A stretch of 64,000 nucleotides of DNA from Sipunculus nudus (GCA_026874595.1 CM049316.1:24267839-24331838), one strand, 5' to 3'. Counted from the first letter of the stretch, positions 1 to 11,760 are shown. Translations and numbers: made by a program. The notes: generated by a model from the sequence alone, not told the origin.

Positions 1-398
1 CCCAGCACACTGCACGTCCTTTCTTTCTTCGCCTGTCAATTTCAAATGAACAATTGATCTAATTATACGAGATATGGCACTGCTGTCACTCATAAATAAA
101 CACTGATTAGATGCACCCGTGGAAAATCCACGGTTCTATAGGATAAGTAGATCAGTAAGTTTTTTTTCATTGTGGATCCCTAAATGAAATAATGATTACT
201 TGTGCTAGAATTCCAAAGAAATCCCTTCCTGTATAAAAAGTCAGCAAAGAATGGCAAACTATGCTATTCAACAATCACACAAAGAAATCCTTTATGGAAA
301 AGGCCGTGAGGGACAAATTATGAGAGAGATATCTTTTGTTATAAACAACAAGAGCGCAACATCATCATCATATTCGAGTGATGAAAATATGATAATGA

Positions 399-401
<3 letters not shown>

Positions 402-448
<47 letters not shown>
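402..448. repeat. (TA)n microsatellite
   Basis: Uninterrupted TA dinucleotides left of the 524-679 hairpin. Confidence 0.95.
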
Positions 449-451
<3 letters not shown>

Positions 452-523
452 CAAAGTAATACACATAGAAATTCATTACATCATAGTGAAAGTGCTCGAC
501 CATGCAGGGGAGCATTAATAATG

Positions 524-676
524 TATCATATATAGTTAGTTTTACTTCATGTACTACAGAACTGTTTCGTAATACAGCTAACTAGCCGGCTCATTAGTAC
601 CTGATGAGTGGGCCGCCTAGTTAGCTGTACTAACGAAACAGTTCTGTAGTACATGAAGTAAAAGTTACTATATATG

Positions 677-679
<3 letters not shown>
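524..679. repeat. Long hairpin between two (TA)n tracts
   Basis: The left arm (TATCATATATAGTTAGTTTT onward to 594) pairs with the right arm (606-679) with a few mismatches. The core is CTACAGAACTGTTTCGT. The loop is about 12 nt. It is flanked by (TA)n at 402-448 and 682-716. It is MITE-like or a cruciform-prone site. Confidence 0.85.

Positions 680-681
<2 letters not shown>

Positions 682-716
<35 letters not shown>
682..716. repeat. (TA)n then (GA)n microsatellite
   Basis: TA run, followed by GAGAGAGA to 738. Confidence 0.95.
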
Positions 717-717
<1 letters not shown>

Positions 718-1039
718 CGAGAGAGAGAGAGAGAGAGAGGCCATCTATACTGTGAAAATAATTTGAAGAAACTATTACTATAGCAAAGTTTAAAAAAGAT
801 ACTTTGTATAAATTAATGCTCAGAGGAAAACACGGTGTTTTCGTGCCTTACGCAGTTTTGCGGGTCCACTTTAATCCTAATTTAACCCCCCCCCCATTAA
901 TTTAACATCTCTGTTGGAATACTCTATCGAAAGAAATTAGTTTTTTTTAATTCATACGCTAAACAAAGACCAAATGACTCCGCTTTCAATGTGAGGGCTT
1001 TTCATTTGGGTCAACACTTGTAACTAGACCTGTTGTGCG

Positions 1040-2445
1040 ACCTCCGTTTAACATAATATTAATTGGTTTACAGGTATGTTGTTATCAATACATAAATAAA
1101 CCTGTTTTCATGATAAGCGTGGTCTTAACAGTTAGAAAATTGTATAGGTTGTTTGCTCATATGACTAATATAGTTGTGCCCCAATATACTGTACTCGGTC
1201 CTATTCTCTTCCTTTTATATATTAATAACATTTTTTCATTGACTAAGACCTGCAACAATACAATAACTGACAAAAAGCGGTTAATGTAGCTTGCAGTTGG
1301 TTCGAAATAAATAGATTAACTATTAACATTAACAAATGTACTGTCATGCTGCTAGGTACTAGAAGTCGCGTTAATAATCATGGTCTCTGTATCATTGCAA
1401 ATGGTATTCAATTACAGGAATCTTCTCAAAGTTAACTCCTAGGTGTGACCATAGAAGCTAATCCATCATGGCGTCCACATAAAACAGCCCGATGCAAACA
1501 ATTATCATCGAATCTAGCACTTTTACATCGCCTTTCTAAAATAATATCAGTCAATACAAAAACAAACAGTCTACAATACCACAATTCAACCACACAGACT
1601 ACGCGGTTCGTGTGTGGGGCAAAACGAAAACGTTAGTATGTCACACAAGGGTGCAAAAAATTACAAAATCATGCTGCACCTATAGTGACCAGCTGTTTCG
1701 ATTTCGATATACCAAACGCAACCATACTGAAGAGCTACAATGGCTTACAGTTTCTTAAATATGTGAATATTTTATATCCATTCTGATGCATATAGATATA
1801 TACATCAAATGCACATCTACAATCCCAAAAGTTTACGTTTGTCAATGATACCAACAACCGTGTTACTAGATTTGCAACAAGAGGCCTTTCAGTGCCGAGA
1901 CCGAGAAATGGGTTCTACAAAAATAGCTTTTCATACCGAGGTCCTTCTGTTTGCGGAACTCATTACCTAAAGACATCAGGTCTTAACAATCATTACCATC
2001 TTTCAAACGAAAGATAAAACCTTACCTTTTTAGCTTTATATAATTAAATAACATTATCTTTTTTTCTGTTCAAATGATCCCCTTTTTAAAACGCGATGTG
2101 CAGAGTATAATCTGATTATGCTGGGTTTTATTCTTTTACCTTATCCTTTTAAGTCAACTGACACACATTTTTGACGTGGTTGTATAATTCACTTACTTGT
2201 AATTTTTACTTTTTGCATTATGACATATATGGCATATTTAAATATATCATATATTTGATATATCATATCTATGTACTTGTTTAATTTGTGCGTTCACAAT
2301 ATCATAAGTTTATTTTATATTTTATGTATATTTTATTTTATTGTATAATGACAGGGCCCTGTGTAAGAACAGTTTCTATGACTGAAATGGTTTTCTTGTA
2401 TAAATATTTTGAATAAAAATAAATAAAATAAGTAAAATAATATAA
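1040..2445 (+). mobile_element. CR1/Jockey-type LINE relic, reverse transcriptase C-terminal half to 3' end
   Basis: Reading across frames gives TVLGPILFLLYINNIF (RT region before the YADD box), then WFEINRLTININKC, and LLGVTIEANPSWRPH, which is the usual LGV..D..L.W..H block. Stops and frameshifts break it. The 3' end near 2409-2445 is an AAATA-like simple tail after GAATAAAAATAAAT. It may interrupt intron 1 of the partial BRICHOS gene. Confidence 0.75.
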
Positions 2446-2658
2446 ATAAATTGTGTGTCTATCCTTTTGAAAAGAATATATATGTCAAGATTATGTAAAA
2501 TTTTTTCTCTCTCATACACACATACATGTAAAACTGTGATGCTTACAATTTGGAAAATGATTTTTTTTTTAGTTTTTGAAAAGGTAAGTCAGATAAATTT
2601 TTAAAAGTAACTTGAATGCAAACGCAAACTTGACACAAAAGAACATGTCATTTATTAC

Positions 2659-2688
2659 CTGAATTGGTGCTTCTTTTCCGTCAGCCAT
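2659..2688 (-). CDS. Exon 1 of a second, paralogous BRICHOS gene (partial, rest off the left edge)
   Basis: Encodes MADGKEAPIQ and donor GTAATA, differing from exon 1 at 35145 by one residue (Glu4 to Gly). The 5' UTR, upstream in-frame ATG and flanking DNA are also alike. No exon 2-6 homologue was found between 1 and 2658, although the other copy's intron 1 is only 1.28 kb. A LINE relic at 1.04-2.45 kb may have lengthened the intron so that exon 2 lies before the window; alternatively this is a solo duplicated promoter and exon. I cannot tell which. Confidence 0.6.
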
Positions 2689-3343
2689 CGTCTGCTTGGT
2701 TTGTGACGTCACAAGTTTCATGTGAATCGGATGTCTCTTCTGAAACCTCTCCCGGGGTTCTGACGAGCGGGGCGTCTCATCTGCCTATGATTCAGGATGT
2801 AAGTAAGGGCTTGATGATGTCATGGAAATTACTGGAATCTAGTAAATACTGACCTGTTTTAAATGATAGAAGAAAAAAAAATCTGTTGAAAAGTCTATTC
2901 AATTTCTGTTGAATATATCCAGGGACCTTACAACTTACAAAGAACTCATTTGCATAACAAATCAAACATAAATGTATCATAACAAAATATATTAGGTTAA
3001 CTTCCTTGTTACTTTTTAGCGATATAGTCACCTTTGTCTTTTAAGCCGCCGACGTTTCGACTGAGGCTAAAGCAACACCCCCTCGTCAATCATACACCAT
3101 TATAATGGATGTATTCTATGGAAACGAAAAATCATCATGCATAAACCTACAGGAGCATGAAAGAAGGTTTTGCATAATTACATTAATGCATCAACCATTG
3201 ACAGATCACATCTGAAGATTGCAAATGCATGAAAACCGGTGTTAATATGTAACTGAACATTTTCGTAAATAATCACTATGTACCAGCTCTTAGCATCCCG
3301 CAAATAGAGCACTATTGGATTCGTTCTGCAAACATCTATACTA

Positions 3344-3348
<5 letters not shown>

Positions 3349-3405
<57 letters not shown>
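3349..3405. repeat. (TA)n microsatellite
   Basis: Uninterrupted TA run; absent at the same place in the paralogous flank. Confidence 0.95.
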
Positions 3406-3406
<1 letters not shown>

Positions 3407-3428
3407 CCATGCTGGTTCATTGTTTTAC

Positions 3429-3501
3429 AGATGGAAAGGGTATACACAGGAAAGTGGTTCACTGGCAGTGAACCACTTTTCTGTTTATACCCTTTCCATC
3501 T
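3429..3501. repeat. Near-perfect 36-bp-arm hairpin between (TA)n and (TC)n tracts
   Basis: AGATGGAAAGGGTATACACA, then GGAAAGTGGTTCACTG, mirrored after a single G. One mismatch was seen (ACACA against AAACA). Confidence 0.88.
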
Positions 3502-3524
3502 CTCTCTCTCTCTCTCTCTCTATT

Positions 3525-3583
<59 letters not shown>

Positions 3584-3599
3584 ATATATATATATATAT
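3499..3599. repeat. (TC)n followed by (TA)n microsatellite
   Basis: Compound run directly adjoining the 3429-3501 hairpin. A TG/G run follows at 3633-3657. Confidence 0.95.
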
Positions 3600-3879
3600 T
3601 GCATGGATACTTTACACTGTTCATGTATCTAGTGTGTGTGTGTGTGTGGGGGGGGGGTTAATCGTGGGCTCGTTTACCGCTTTAAAACGGGATTTCATGC
3701 TGTTGTGGCCTACCTTCAGGTATACGAAATAGCTACCAATATAGAGAAGCAATGAACTTGTGTTTCAACTCTCCCATGAGTCCGCACACCCTCATTGACA
3801 CAGTGGCTAATTTAGGATACATTTTATTTTTAATTTCAAGATAACGAAATAAAAAAAATCCTTGGTCCTATATTAGCTC

Positions 3880-4470
3880 ATATTTGCTCGAAATAAGAAA
3901 TGACATAAACTAGAAATCTATATTTCAGGGAATGCAAGCCTTCGCCATATGTGTTTTTTTGTGTGTGTGTGTGGGGGGGGGGGGGGGGGTTCCTTACTGT
4001 GGGATGCAGAGGGCCACTCAACTTTGAAATAAGAGCACACATTTTAAAAAACGCTCTTCGAATATTGAAATTCCGGTGCTTAAGTTCATACTTTTTGCAG
4101 ATAACAGCTGGACACGCTAACTCAAAGGTACTGGGCGCTCGACCGTGATCCGACCAGAAGAGCAGCTCGCCTGCGTGGTGCACGAGGTTGGACCATGTTT
4201 GCAATTGACTTATTTTGCCCTTATTCCCAGGCCCATTCTTGAATAAGTGACTGCAGATTTGTGAATATTCCTTGACGAAACTGCTCAATCTGGATAAGAT
4301 GCTAGATCCACACTAACATCTAATCGATTCTCCTTTTCCTATTTCCGAAATTCCATGATTCTTTCATGAGATTTTTACATGATTGCGTGAGTTATTTTGT
4401 GAAGAATTACACACACAAACACACACACAAAAACACAGAAATGAACAGGAATGAATGCCTACCTTCCTGG
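3880..4470. repeat. Flank repeat, copy 1
   Basis: Matches 45030-45325 in order: GGAATGCAAGCC--CGCCAT, TTTGTGAATATT, GATCCACAC-AA, GATTCTCC-TT-TCC-TTTCCGAAA and CATGATTGCGTGAGTTAT. Near 4455 CCTTCCTGGCGGA recurs at about 52271 as CCCTCCTGGCGGA. A poly(G) run lies at 3972-3989. Confidence 0.65.
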
Positions 4471-5180
4471 CGGAGGCAATAACCTGGCAGAGTACAAGTG
4501 GTAGTCAATAACAGCAGTAAGGCACATGAGGACATAGTTGGTAGTACTTGCATGTGTGTACGTGTGCGTTTAATTCAGCATGTGGTTTTTATTTAGTACT
4601 AAAGAAAACCCATATATCTGCTTACAAAGTTTGTTGCTAATAATTGTTTTAAGGGTTAAGCTTCATATCTTCCAGGGGCCACTCCCCCCCCCCCGTTCTG
4701 CGACCTAACATCTTTTGGAAATACACGCTCTATACTGTATAATTAAAGCCTACATTTTTTAAATATTTCTTAACTATATGAAGGGGAAACTGTTATACTC
4801 CTAACCATCGAGCTCTCCCTCATCAACCTGAGACAACCCACCCCGACTATTCTAAAATTTCTTCATCCCCCCCCCCCCCCCCATATACACACACCACCTT
4901 TAACTGTGGTTCTATTTGAAGAGGTTAAATCAACCAGCTGAGGGGAAGTAAAAACTTCAATATTTCATTCATTTCGCATATTCAATCTTACTTGATTGCA
5001 GTATTTACAAATGCCGCCAGCTTCCACATGCTGCATTCCTTTTTCATGCCCTAATGATGTACCAGGAAGTCAACCAGTGATCACAGCACCGTAACCGCAA
5101 ATTACAGAGAAGGCTTATTTTATTTTGGCAGATGTCGCAAACAGGCACAACATCACGTGACACAGCAGCGACTGATTCAT

Positions 5181-5987
5181 CATAATCCTTTGTGAATACT
5201 GCAATTGTCTGTCTTTCTCATTTGCAATTCACGCAAATGTATGTCCAGGCTCACCTAACTTCATATGCCTGTCTCTCACTCTGATATGTATATATATATA
5301 TATATATATATGTATACATATCTATAATAATAGTAATAATAATAATAATTACAGAAACTAATTTTAAAAGTCGCTTTGATTCACATTATTACATACCATA
5401 GAAATAAAATCTCCTAAATCTATATAAATCAGATGAATTAATCTGTTATGTTCAGACCGATGCCACAGTTGCCTGTACCACTGGTTGTGATTCTAATGAG
5501 CAAACCTTAGTGCTAGAGTACATGCAGTCTGTTCGAGAGTGCAACGGAATGGCAAGAGGTAGCCCTCAGGTCATGATGCTCAGCTAAAATTTACACAATC
5601 TCAAATACCATAGCCAACAGAAAAAGCAGCTGTTTGAAAGCTCTCTGGCTTGTTCGGCGTCAAGTAATTCCCGGTTGACTCAATAATCATGCGTAGAACA
5701 GCGGAATTCTTCAAATTCCATCTCCTATGACCTCATTTCGTCTTTCATCCATCACTCATCTAATTCGTTATCCAATTAACGATTGAAATAAATATAAATG
5801 TGTGTATATTTATCTTATCTTATTATCACAACATCGCCAGATAGGTATTATATGTTCCCCTTGGTCCGTTAGTTTGTCAGCTAACGACTCAATACTTAAG
5901 GCAATAAACGGATTTTGACGAATGTGTGATTAGGGTATGTGTAACACCTAAGGAATATCCATTTAATTTTCGAGGTCATCTTGGTCG

Positions 5988-6055
<68 letters not shown>

Positions 6056-6194
6056 TATGTGCAATGGTGACAGGACGATCCCTTCACAGGGCGACAGTTC
6101 CATTCACAGCTTAAACCTATTGCATAGCAACTGGCCAGATGGATCCCGAGTTCCTGAAGGGTAATATTGCACAAGAACACAGGGAAGAAGGAAA
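5181..6194. other. Intergenic, no gene seen
   Basis: AT-rich, with two (TA)n runs and TAATAATAAT near 5322-5350. No supported coding sequence. Confidence 0.6.
5990..6052. repeat. (TA)n microsatellite
   Basis: Uninterrupted TA run of about 60 bp. A shorter one lies at 5285-5311. Confidence 0.95.
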
Positions 6195-6530
6195 TTGGCT
6201 GTTAATGTGTGCCCCGTTTTCTGGCAGTAAAGTTTAATTTGTTTTTAATTTTTGTTCGAATCTCTAGTTCAGGTGACACAAAAATCATTTCTGTTTACAT
6301 TTGCTTATTAATAATACAGAGATCATCGTCTGCTAGAGGAAGCAGCATCAATCACGGTTTGAAATGTGCTGTTAGTATAAAAGTGGGCATTTTTACTCAT
6401 AACCTAAGATAACCCAATTATTGGTAAACATAATATAAACTGGTTGTACTTGGATTAGAAGGATCCCTTGAAATAGCCATTTGGATTAAATTTGCAGTTT
6501 ATATTGATCAAAAGTGTATCATGAGTGCTT
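6195..6530. repeat. Flank repeat matching 46.2-46.6 kb, copy 1
   Basis: 6270-6530 matches the reverse complement of 46225-46495 (GGTGACACAAA-ATCATTTCT, GCTAGAGGAAGCAGC, GGTTTGAAATGTGCTGTT, CTCATAACCT-AGATAACC). 6195-6260 matches 46565-46630 in direct orientation, so one copy has an internal inversion. Confidence 0.7.
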
Positions 6531-6617
6531 AACTAACAGAATGACAGAAATAGCTAAATGTTAGCTATTTTTATTGCAAACATGTAATGAGGATATGAAA
6601 ACCGGGTAATTTTTTCT

Positions 6618-7376
6618 TTAATAATAGTCTTTGAAGTAATACACAGATTTCTTACACTGCAATGTACAAAGCATGTTTTTACAGTAAAGAAAACCAACCA
6701 TCAGTGATCTAAATACATCAACTCTCGCCCTTGCTTTTTCACATATATTATTGGTATGATCTTTCCAGTTTCCCTGTTCGCTGAATATTAAAGCAAAATG
6801 CTTATGCCCCGACACATAAATTAGCGGGCACCATACATGCATAACGGACGATTTATATTTTTCTTTGTGCTGAAAGTAATAGCCTCTGTTTTGTAATGGT
6901 TAAATGTATTAAACCATTGCTCAGCCGATTTCCCCAAACAAATTAAACCAGAATTAACATTAAGTGCCATATCATCTAGAAGGTTTCCTACAACGAATAA
7001 CGAAGCCTTGTCGGCAAACAGCCTGATGTTGATTTCAACACAATCTTCCATAGCATTAACGTTAACTAGAAATAGTAAAGGCCCCAATATGGAGCCCTAC
7101 AGTACTCCTGCTAGCAAATGCAATTATAATGACGAACGAATTTCCATTGGTAATCACCCTTTTATTTTTGTTTAATAAGTAATCCGATAACCAACGGAGT
7201 AAGGAATATTGTATGCGGATAATATACAGTTTATGTAGCAGGCCATCATGCCAGACTCTGTCGAAAGCATTTGAGGCATCTAGTGAAACAAACAGAGTGT
7301 CTTTTCCAAGGTCCATAGCTTGTGAGATCGTGTTATATATTTCATATAACTGATAAGTATATAAATAATATGGCAT
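6618..7376 (-). mobile_element. Non-LTR retrotransposon reverse transcriptase pseudogene
   Basis: Frame-shifted pieces on the minus strand show FVSLDASNAFDRVWHDGLL (RT motif A, intact) and then MGPLLFLVNVNAME. The catalytic YADD box has decayed to FADK, so the enzyme would be dead. The later stretch SEQGNWKDHTNNIC is the usual post-RT block. The type is CR1/Jockey-like; both ends are truncated. Confidence 0.8.
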
Positions 7377-7388
7377 GAAAACTAAGTT

Positions 7389-8962
7389 TTGTGTAATGTA
7401 GTAATATGTCTTGTGAAAAAATATTTACAATGCGACTCTAATGCGTTATTTATGAAGACGAACTGTGGATGACGTCTTGTCGGCACAGCTGGACTGTAGA
7501 TTCCTCGATGGCTCATTTTCTATGTCTATGGTTGCGTCACTTGTTTGTGGTGTTTGTTTGACAACAGTGACGTCACAAAGACATCATAAGGGCCGGTCGC
7601 GGATCATCGTCAACTGACTAACGTTATCAATTTATCTCCGGCGATGGAAAAGTCGTAAACGTTGTAACCTGTTTTGTCTTTTTTTTTGGATTGCCTAAAA
7701 TGAACTAATTGCAAAGTAAGGCATTCTTTTGTACGCACTACGTTGGCGGAATAGCTCCTGCAACCTTTCGACATGAAATGTTTATACTGCTTCACTTTTA
7801 TAAAAAAATTATCCCCCAAAACATGAAATAAAATATCTTCAAGCATTCCGTTGTCAATCTGTTATGTAAATCCAATGCGGCTAATTTAAAAAAATGACCT
7901 CTTCTCAGGTTAACAGTCACAGATTTGAACCTGATATCTAAATTTTGACCTAGACTTTATTTTCAAGTGTTTGACCAACTCAGCCTATTTTTCTGATCAG
8001 TTGATTATCCCGGAAGAAACATTTTATTATTGTTGTGGGAGTTGTCGGCTTCCTTTGCGTTCGCAGGGCGGTTGCTGGCCCGTGGACGTTTCCGATTTCA
8101 GTATCTATTTTATTTCAATATAATTTTAAAGTGTTATATATTTCATTAATTATATCCGTAATAAGTACCGTCGACTGAGTTGTTTATCTGAATAAGGTCT
8201 TCGGTCAGCTAACTTTAGAGTGCCAATATATGGGCTATATATGTTTGTGTGTACAATCCTTATAGAAATACATTTTGCAGCTTGCACAAAACCTTGCTCA
8301 TGATAACTTGATGATATTACGGCAGCCCTTTCAGGTATACTCGGTTCGTCTCTACTTGAGCGTTTCTCGACTGATGCGGCATCTCTGGGTTCATATTAGT
8401 GCAAATAAGCAGTTCGTGACAATCCATGACATTGGGCTCCTTTTAATATCAGCGTATGTGGTATCACAAACAATACGCATCTTGAGAATTTGTGCACTTA
8501 ATATCTTTCGGCACCTTACTTATACATGAAATTAATGTTACTGAGGAAATAAATAACACTCCTTACAATAGGCCTTTGACCATACCATGACGTCGAGTGA
8601 AAGAGGTGTTAGTTAAAGTATTACCATTGAAAATTAAACACATTTAAAGGAAAAAAATATTAAAACATTTGACCATTGTATATTGATAGACATGATTGAA
8701 AGTAACGTCATTATGCAAATTGCATATAAGAGCATTACATTGTTACCACTCTGTTTATTTTCATTCAGAGTCAGAAGTTATTTAACAAAAACATTCTTAT
8801 TTGTTTTCTCTACTTCTCAAGTTGTAGTTTCAGCAAGTTTACACGGGTTATAATCGTACTTAGTAAGCCGCCGGTGAATGAATAACCACCTGTCCTTCTA
8901 GCTTGCTGTTGCACACAGTCAATTTATTTTCCGGGGGAGGGGGGAGGCATGACTTGCAAGCA

Positions 8963-9000
<38 letters not shown>
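7389..9000. repeat. Paralogous flank segment, copy 1
   Basis: Collinear with 42572-44690. Shared blocks run from TTTGTGTAATGTAGTAAT through GGCACAGCTGGAC, GACCTCTT-TCAGG, TTGCGTTCGCAGGG and CTTCTAGCTTG-TGTTGCAC, ending in a CA run (8965-8996). I see no gene in it. Confidence 0.8.
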
Positions 9001-9009
9001 TATATTAAT

Positions 9010-9215
9010 TTCTTTGTTCAATCGGAAGTTTGTCAATATGTTGTCCCTGCAATTAGAGTATAGTGGATAATACTGGAGATAATAGTTTGGCGTTTCTTCG
9101 ACACGGCCACATAAAAAATAAGGATAATTCTCGCAGTGGTTAATAAACAAATTATATTTTACACAGCTACAACCGAGCCACATGTGCGTATGGGAGATCT
9201 GTGCTGCTCGACTCC
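9010..9215 (-). mobile_element. LINE ORF2 C-terminal cysteine/histidine fragment
   Basis: The minus strand gives LGCSCVKYNLFINHCENYPY, then FLCGRVEETPNYYLQYYPLY. This resembles the C-terminal zinc-binding tail of many invertebrate LINEs, although the usual final H and C positions are eroded. The fragment ends just outside the palindrome boundary at 9222. Confidence 0.55.
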
Positions 9216-9559
9216 GACTGCATTGGCATAAATATATTGGTGGCATTGGTAAATTTCCTTCTAATTTTTGTTCGTGTTTCAGCTAATTTTTGTAAACCGG
9301 TCTCTCTCTATATACATCAACTCATTGCTAGTGCCCTTTTTTACCCCAGTCACTATCCTTGCCGCCGAAAATTGAACACGTTAACTTGTTCAGCTTCCAG
9401 ATGTGTATACTCATCCAAGGTTTCACAAGCATATTTAAGTATCGGTCGTATGACAGATTTATACTAGGTTTCCAATGCAGTTTTGTTCAGGGTTGGCAAG
9501 TTTTTTACATTGACGTTATTCACATCGTTAATTAACTTTAATCAACGTTACGAAAAACA

Positions 9560-10995
9560 ACCAAGTTTTTACACCATGTGTAAAAAACTATAAATAACCT
9601 TGATCCATGTGGGATATCTGTTGAGTGGTATCTATAAGTACAACATATAAACTTCATTTAAGATATAATGTATTAATGTCATGTACAAAAACAGGTTTTT
9701 CACACCCATGTGTAAAAAACTAAAAATAAGATGCATTTGGGACTTCTAATAAGTAGTATTTATGACTACTATATCTATAGAAATTACATACTACAGGTAT
9801 CAACTCTCTTTCTGACATAACAAAAAAATCGGGTAACTATTTAGCAAATTTGACTTATAAAGAATTCATTAACAAATACAAAGTTAGTACAAACTTTATA
9901 AAATATGCAGGTTAAGTGAACGCAATTCCAACTTCTTGATAAAGAGAGATAAAAAATAACTTTTGTCTAAAAGCACAGGAATACACGGTGGACAAAATAA
10001 TAAATATGAAAAACATGGCACGGTATGTATACTTAAATATAATTGATTCTGTCTATATGAAACCAGAAAGCAAACAGAGAAATGGATTGGTGAACTAAGT
10101 TTACAAAATAAAGAAAATATCTTTAAGGCATTCCTGAATATTGTCATTATTACTATTTCAGAGAAACTAAGAGAAATCTTTCAATTTAAATTATTACATA
10201 GGATTTTACCACTTCATCCACTTCTTTATAAACTAAAAATAAGCGAAACTGAGCTTTGTTCTTTTTTTAAAGAAAAAGAAACTTACATATATTTTATCGC
10301 TGTGAGGTAACCTATCATTTATTAGTAGCATTTAAGAGCTGGTAAAAAGACCTGGAACAACTTTCAAACTTAAGTAATACATTAACAGAAACAATATTAA
10401 TACTTGAAACATGAGGCGACAGCTTACTAGATACTCTATTAATTATTATTAAATTATATATATATATATACATATATATATAAATACATACATGGAAATG
10501 CAGAGGGGAAATTACCAGTATTCTCTATGTATAAAACATATTTCACACAAATTTATAAAATTGGAGAATATATTGCAAGGACGAAAGGTAAAATGGTGAC
10601 ACATATTCAAAAGTGGAAAAACTTTCAAACCATACACATAAAAAACGAATAATACATTATAAAAAACCATTATTTATCCCACATTTCAAATCACAAGAAC
10701 ATTTTTACTTCCGTAATATACCTTGTCATTTGTATTTGTATGTATGTATTGTCACTGTCATCACACTGTCACGATGTACAATGTACTTTGCTATATGTAA
10801 CTTGTGTTTGTAATAAAAAAAATAGTATTTATGACTCAACAAATAAACTTCATTATTGACCTAATATAAGTATTTCATGTAAAAACAGGTTGTTATTTTT
10901 ACATCAAGGTGTAAAAACCTGCAAAAAAAATCCTCAATGCATGTCGGATTGCTGGTAAGTGATACCCATAAGCTCATCAAATAAACTTCATTAAT
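9560..10995. repeat. Degenerate ~140-bp tandem repeat (three units), split by a LINE, left arm
   Basis: Units share CATGTGTAAAAAACTA-like, TGGGA-TTCT and AAATAAACTTCATTA blocks. They start near 9560, near 9690 (resuming after the LINE at 10823) and near 10880. The mirror array lies at about 20620-22060. Confidence 0.65.
9768..10822 (+). mobile_element. Tx1/L1-like LINE 3' fragment with 14-bp target-site duplication, left arm
   Basis: Frames on the plus strand give FQFKLLHRILPLHPLLYKLK and ISETELCSF, typical of the Tx1/L1 ORF2 C-terminus, broken by stops. A short A-rich tail ends at 10822. The element is flanked by the exact 14-bp repeat TAGTATTTATGACT at 9754-9767 and 10823-10836, so it is a true insertion, 5'-truncated. 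Confidence 0.75.
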
Positions 10996-11174
10996 GACCA
11001 AGGCCTTAGGACATATAGGACGGAAGAGGCATAGGAATCATGTACATATCATGCAAAAAGGCAACGGGGTACAGGCTGATTGGTTACTAATTAACAACTT
11101 CCTGTTTGGTCATGGTTTCCTTGTGTAAGCTGCCACTAGGCTTGTGTTTGGCATCTCTGTTTATTCCAGATAGA

Positions 11175-11350
11175 ACCTTCAAGCGGGGTGTTTTTTTGGA
11201 ACCTCTCGAAGGTTCTATTAAAGAACCGATAAGGTTACATGAAGAACCTCTTCAGAGGTTCTTAGAAGAACCCTCCAAGGTTCTACACGATGGACTGAGT
11301 GGGGAACCTTAAAAGGTTCTTGGTGGAACCCATGTGTAGGTTTTTTTTTA
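11175..11350. repeat. GGTTCT/AGAACC-rich foldback element, left arm
   Basis: Repeated short palindromic blocks (CTCGAAGGTTCT, AGAACCTCTTCAGAGGTTCT, AGAACCCTCCAAGGTTCT, GGAACCTTAAAAGGTTCT) end in ACCCATGTGTAGG and poly(T). It resembles a non-autonomous element; a second copy with a similar end lies at 30510-30776. Confidence 0.6.
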
Positions 11351-11439
11351 TAGAATCTTCAATCAGTTTTATTTAAGAAAACAGTCTAAGATGTCCTTTC
11401 ATACGTTTAGGATTAATAATTAGGTCATAAAACCGTGCG

Positions 11440-11760
11440 AGCAATGCACATGCGGAGGGGTTTACGGATATGCTGAGTGAAAACGGAACTTTTATCGCTC
11501 ATGTTAAATGTTGTTAGAAAGTATACTAAAATGCTAACTATTAGTTTGGTTTATGTCAATACAAAGTGTACCTGTAGGTCAAAAGGAGTCGTCAAAAGTG
11601 ACGAAAATATTTGCATCCTCATGGAGCCTAATAATGCGTTCCTCAGAGCTAGATGTAATGGCACTCTAACAGCCAGTAATCTGGTCGTAATGTCAGAGGA
11701 CCGATATGGCGCTTTCCGACTATGTGCTGCACAGTAAAAGAATTCCCTCGTGTGCTGAAA
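11440..11760. repeat. Dispersed repeat shared with the COG7 intron, left arm
   Basis: Aligns by eye with 62030-62290: GTTAGAA-GTATACTA, TTGGTTTATGTCAA, GTCAAAAGTGACGAAA and AATGGCACTCTAAC each have counterparts in order. The mirror is at 19857-20177. Confidence 0.55.

Larger units (their letters stand above)
1..1034. other. Non-coding DNA at the left edge
   Basis: Apart from the hairpin at 524-679 and its flanking microsatellites, I see only AT-rich DNA and a poly(C) run at 886-894. It could be intron of the partial BRICHOS gene. Confidence 0.5.
2500..5180. repeat. Segmental duplication block A (5' region of the partial BRICHOS gene)
   Basis: Collinear with 34870-36870: intron 1 end, exon 1, and the 5' flank (TTTCTGTTGAATATATCCAG, ACTCATTTGCATAACAAATC). 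It continues to GGCAGATGTCGCAAAC and ATCACGTGACACAGCAGCGA near 5130-5170. Insertions such as microsatellites and hairpins separate the matching parts. Confidence 0.85.

Noticed and set aside
251-448. Open frames ending in (Ile-Tyr)n or Tyr-Ile runs
   Set aside because: They are translations of (TA)n microsatellites; the same applies near 3315, 5926, 12306, 34675, 35826 and 48090.
1445-1636. Separate small gene at 1445-1636
   Set aside because: It is the post-RT block of the LINE relic at 1040-2445, in a shifted frame.
1-2658. Exons 2-6 of the left BRICHOS copy within the window
   Set aside because: I looked for the membrane, BRICHOS and peptide exon sequences on both strands and found none.
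6821-7376. Active reverse transcriptase
   Set aside because: The catalytic YADD reads FADK and the frame is broken in several places.
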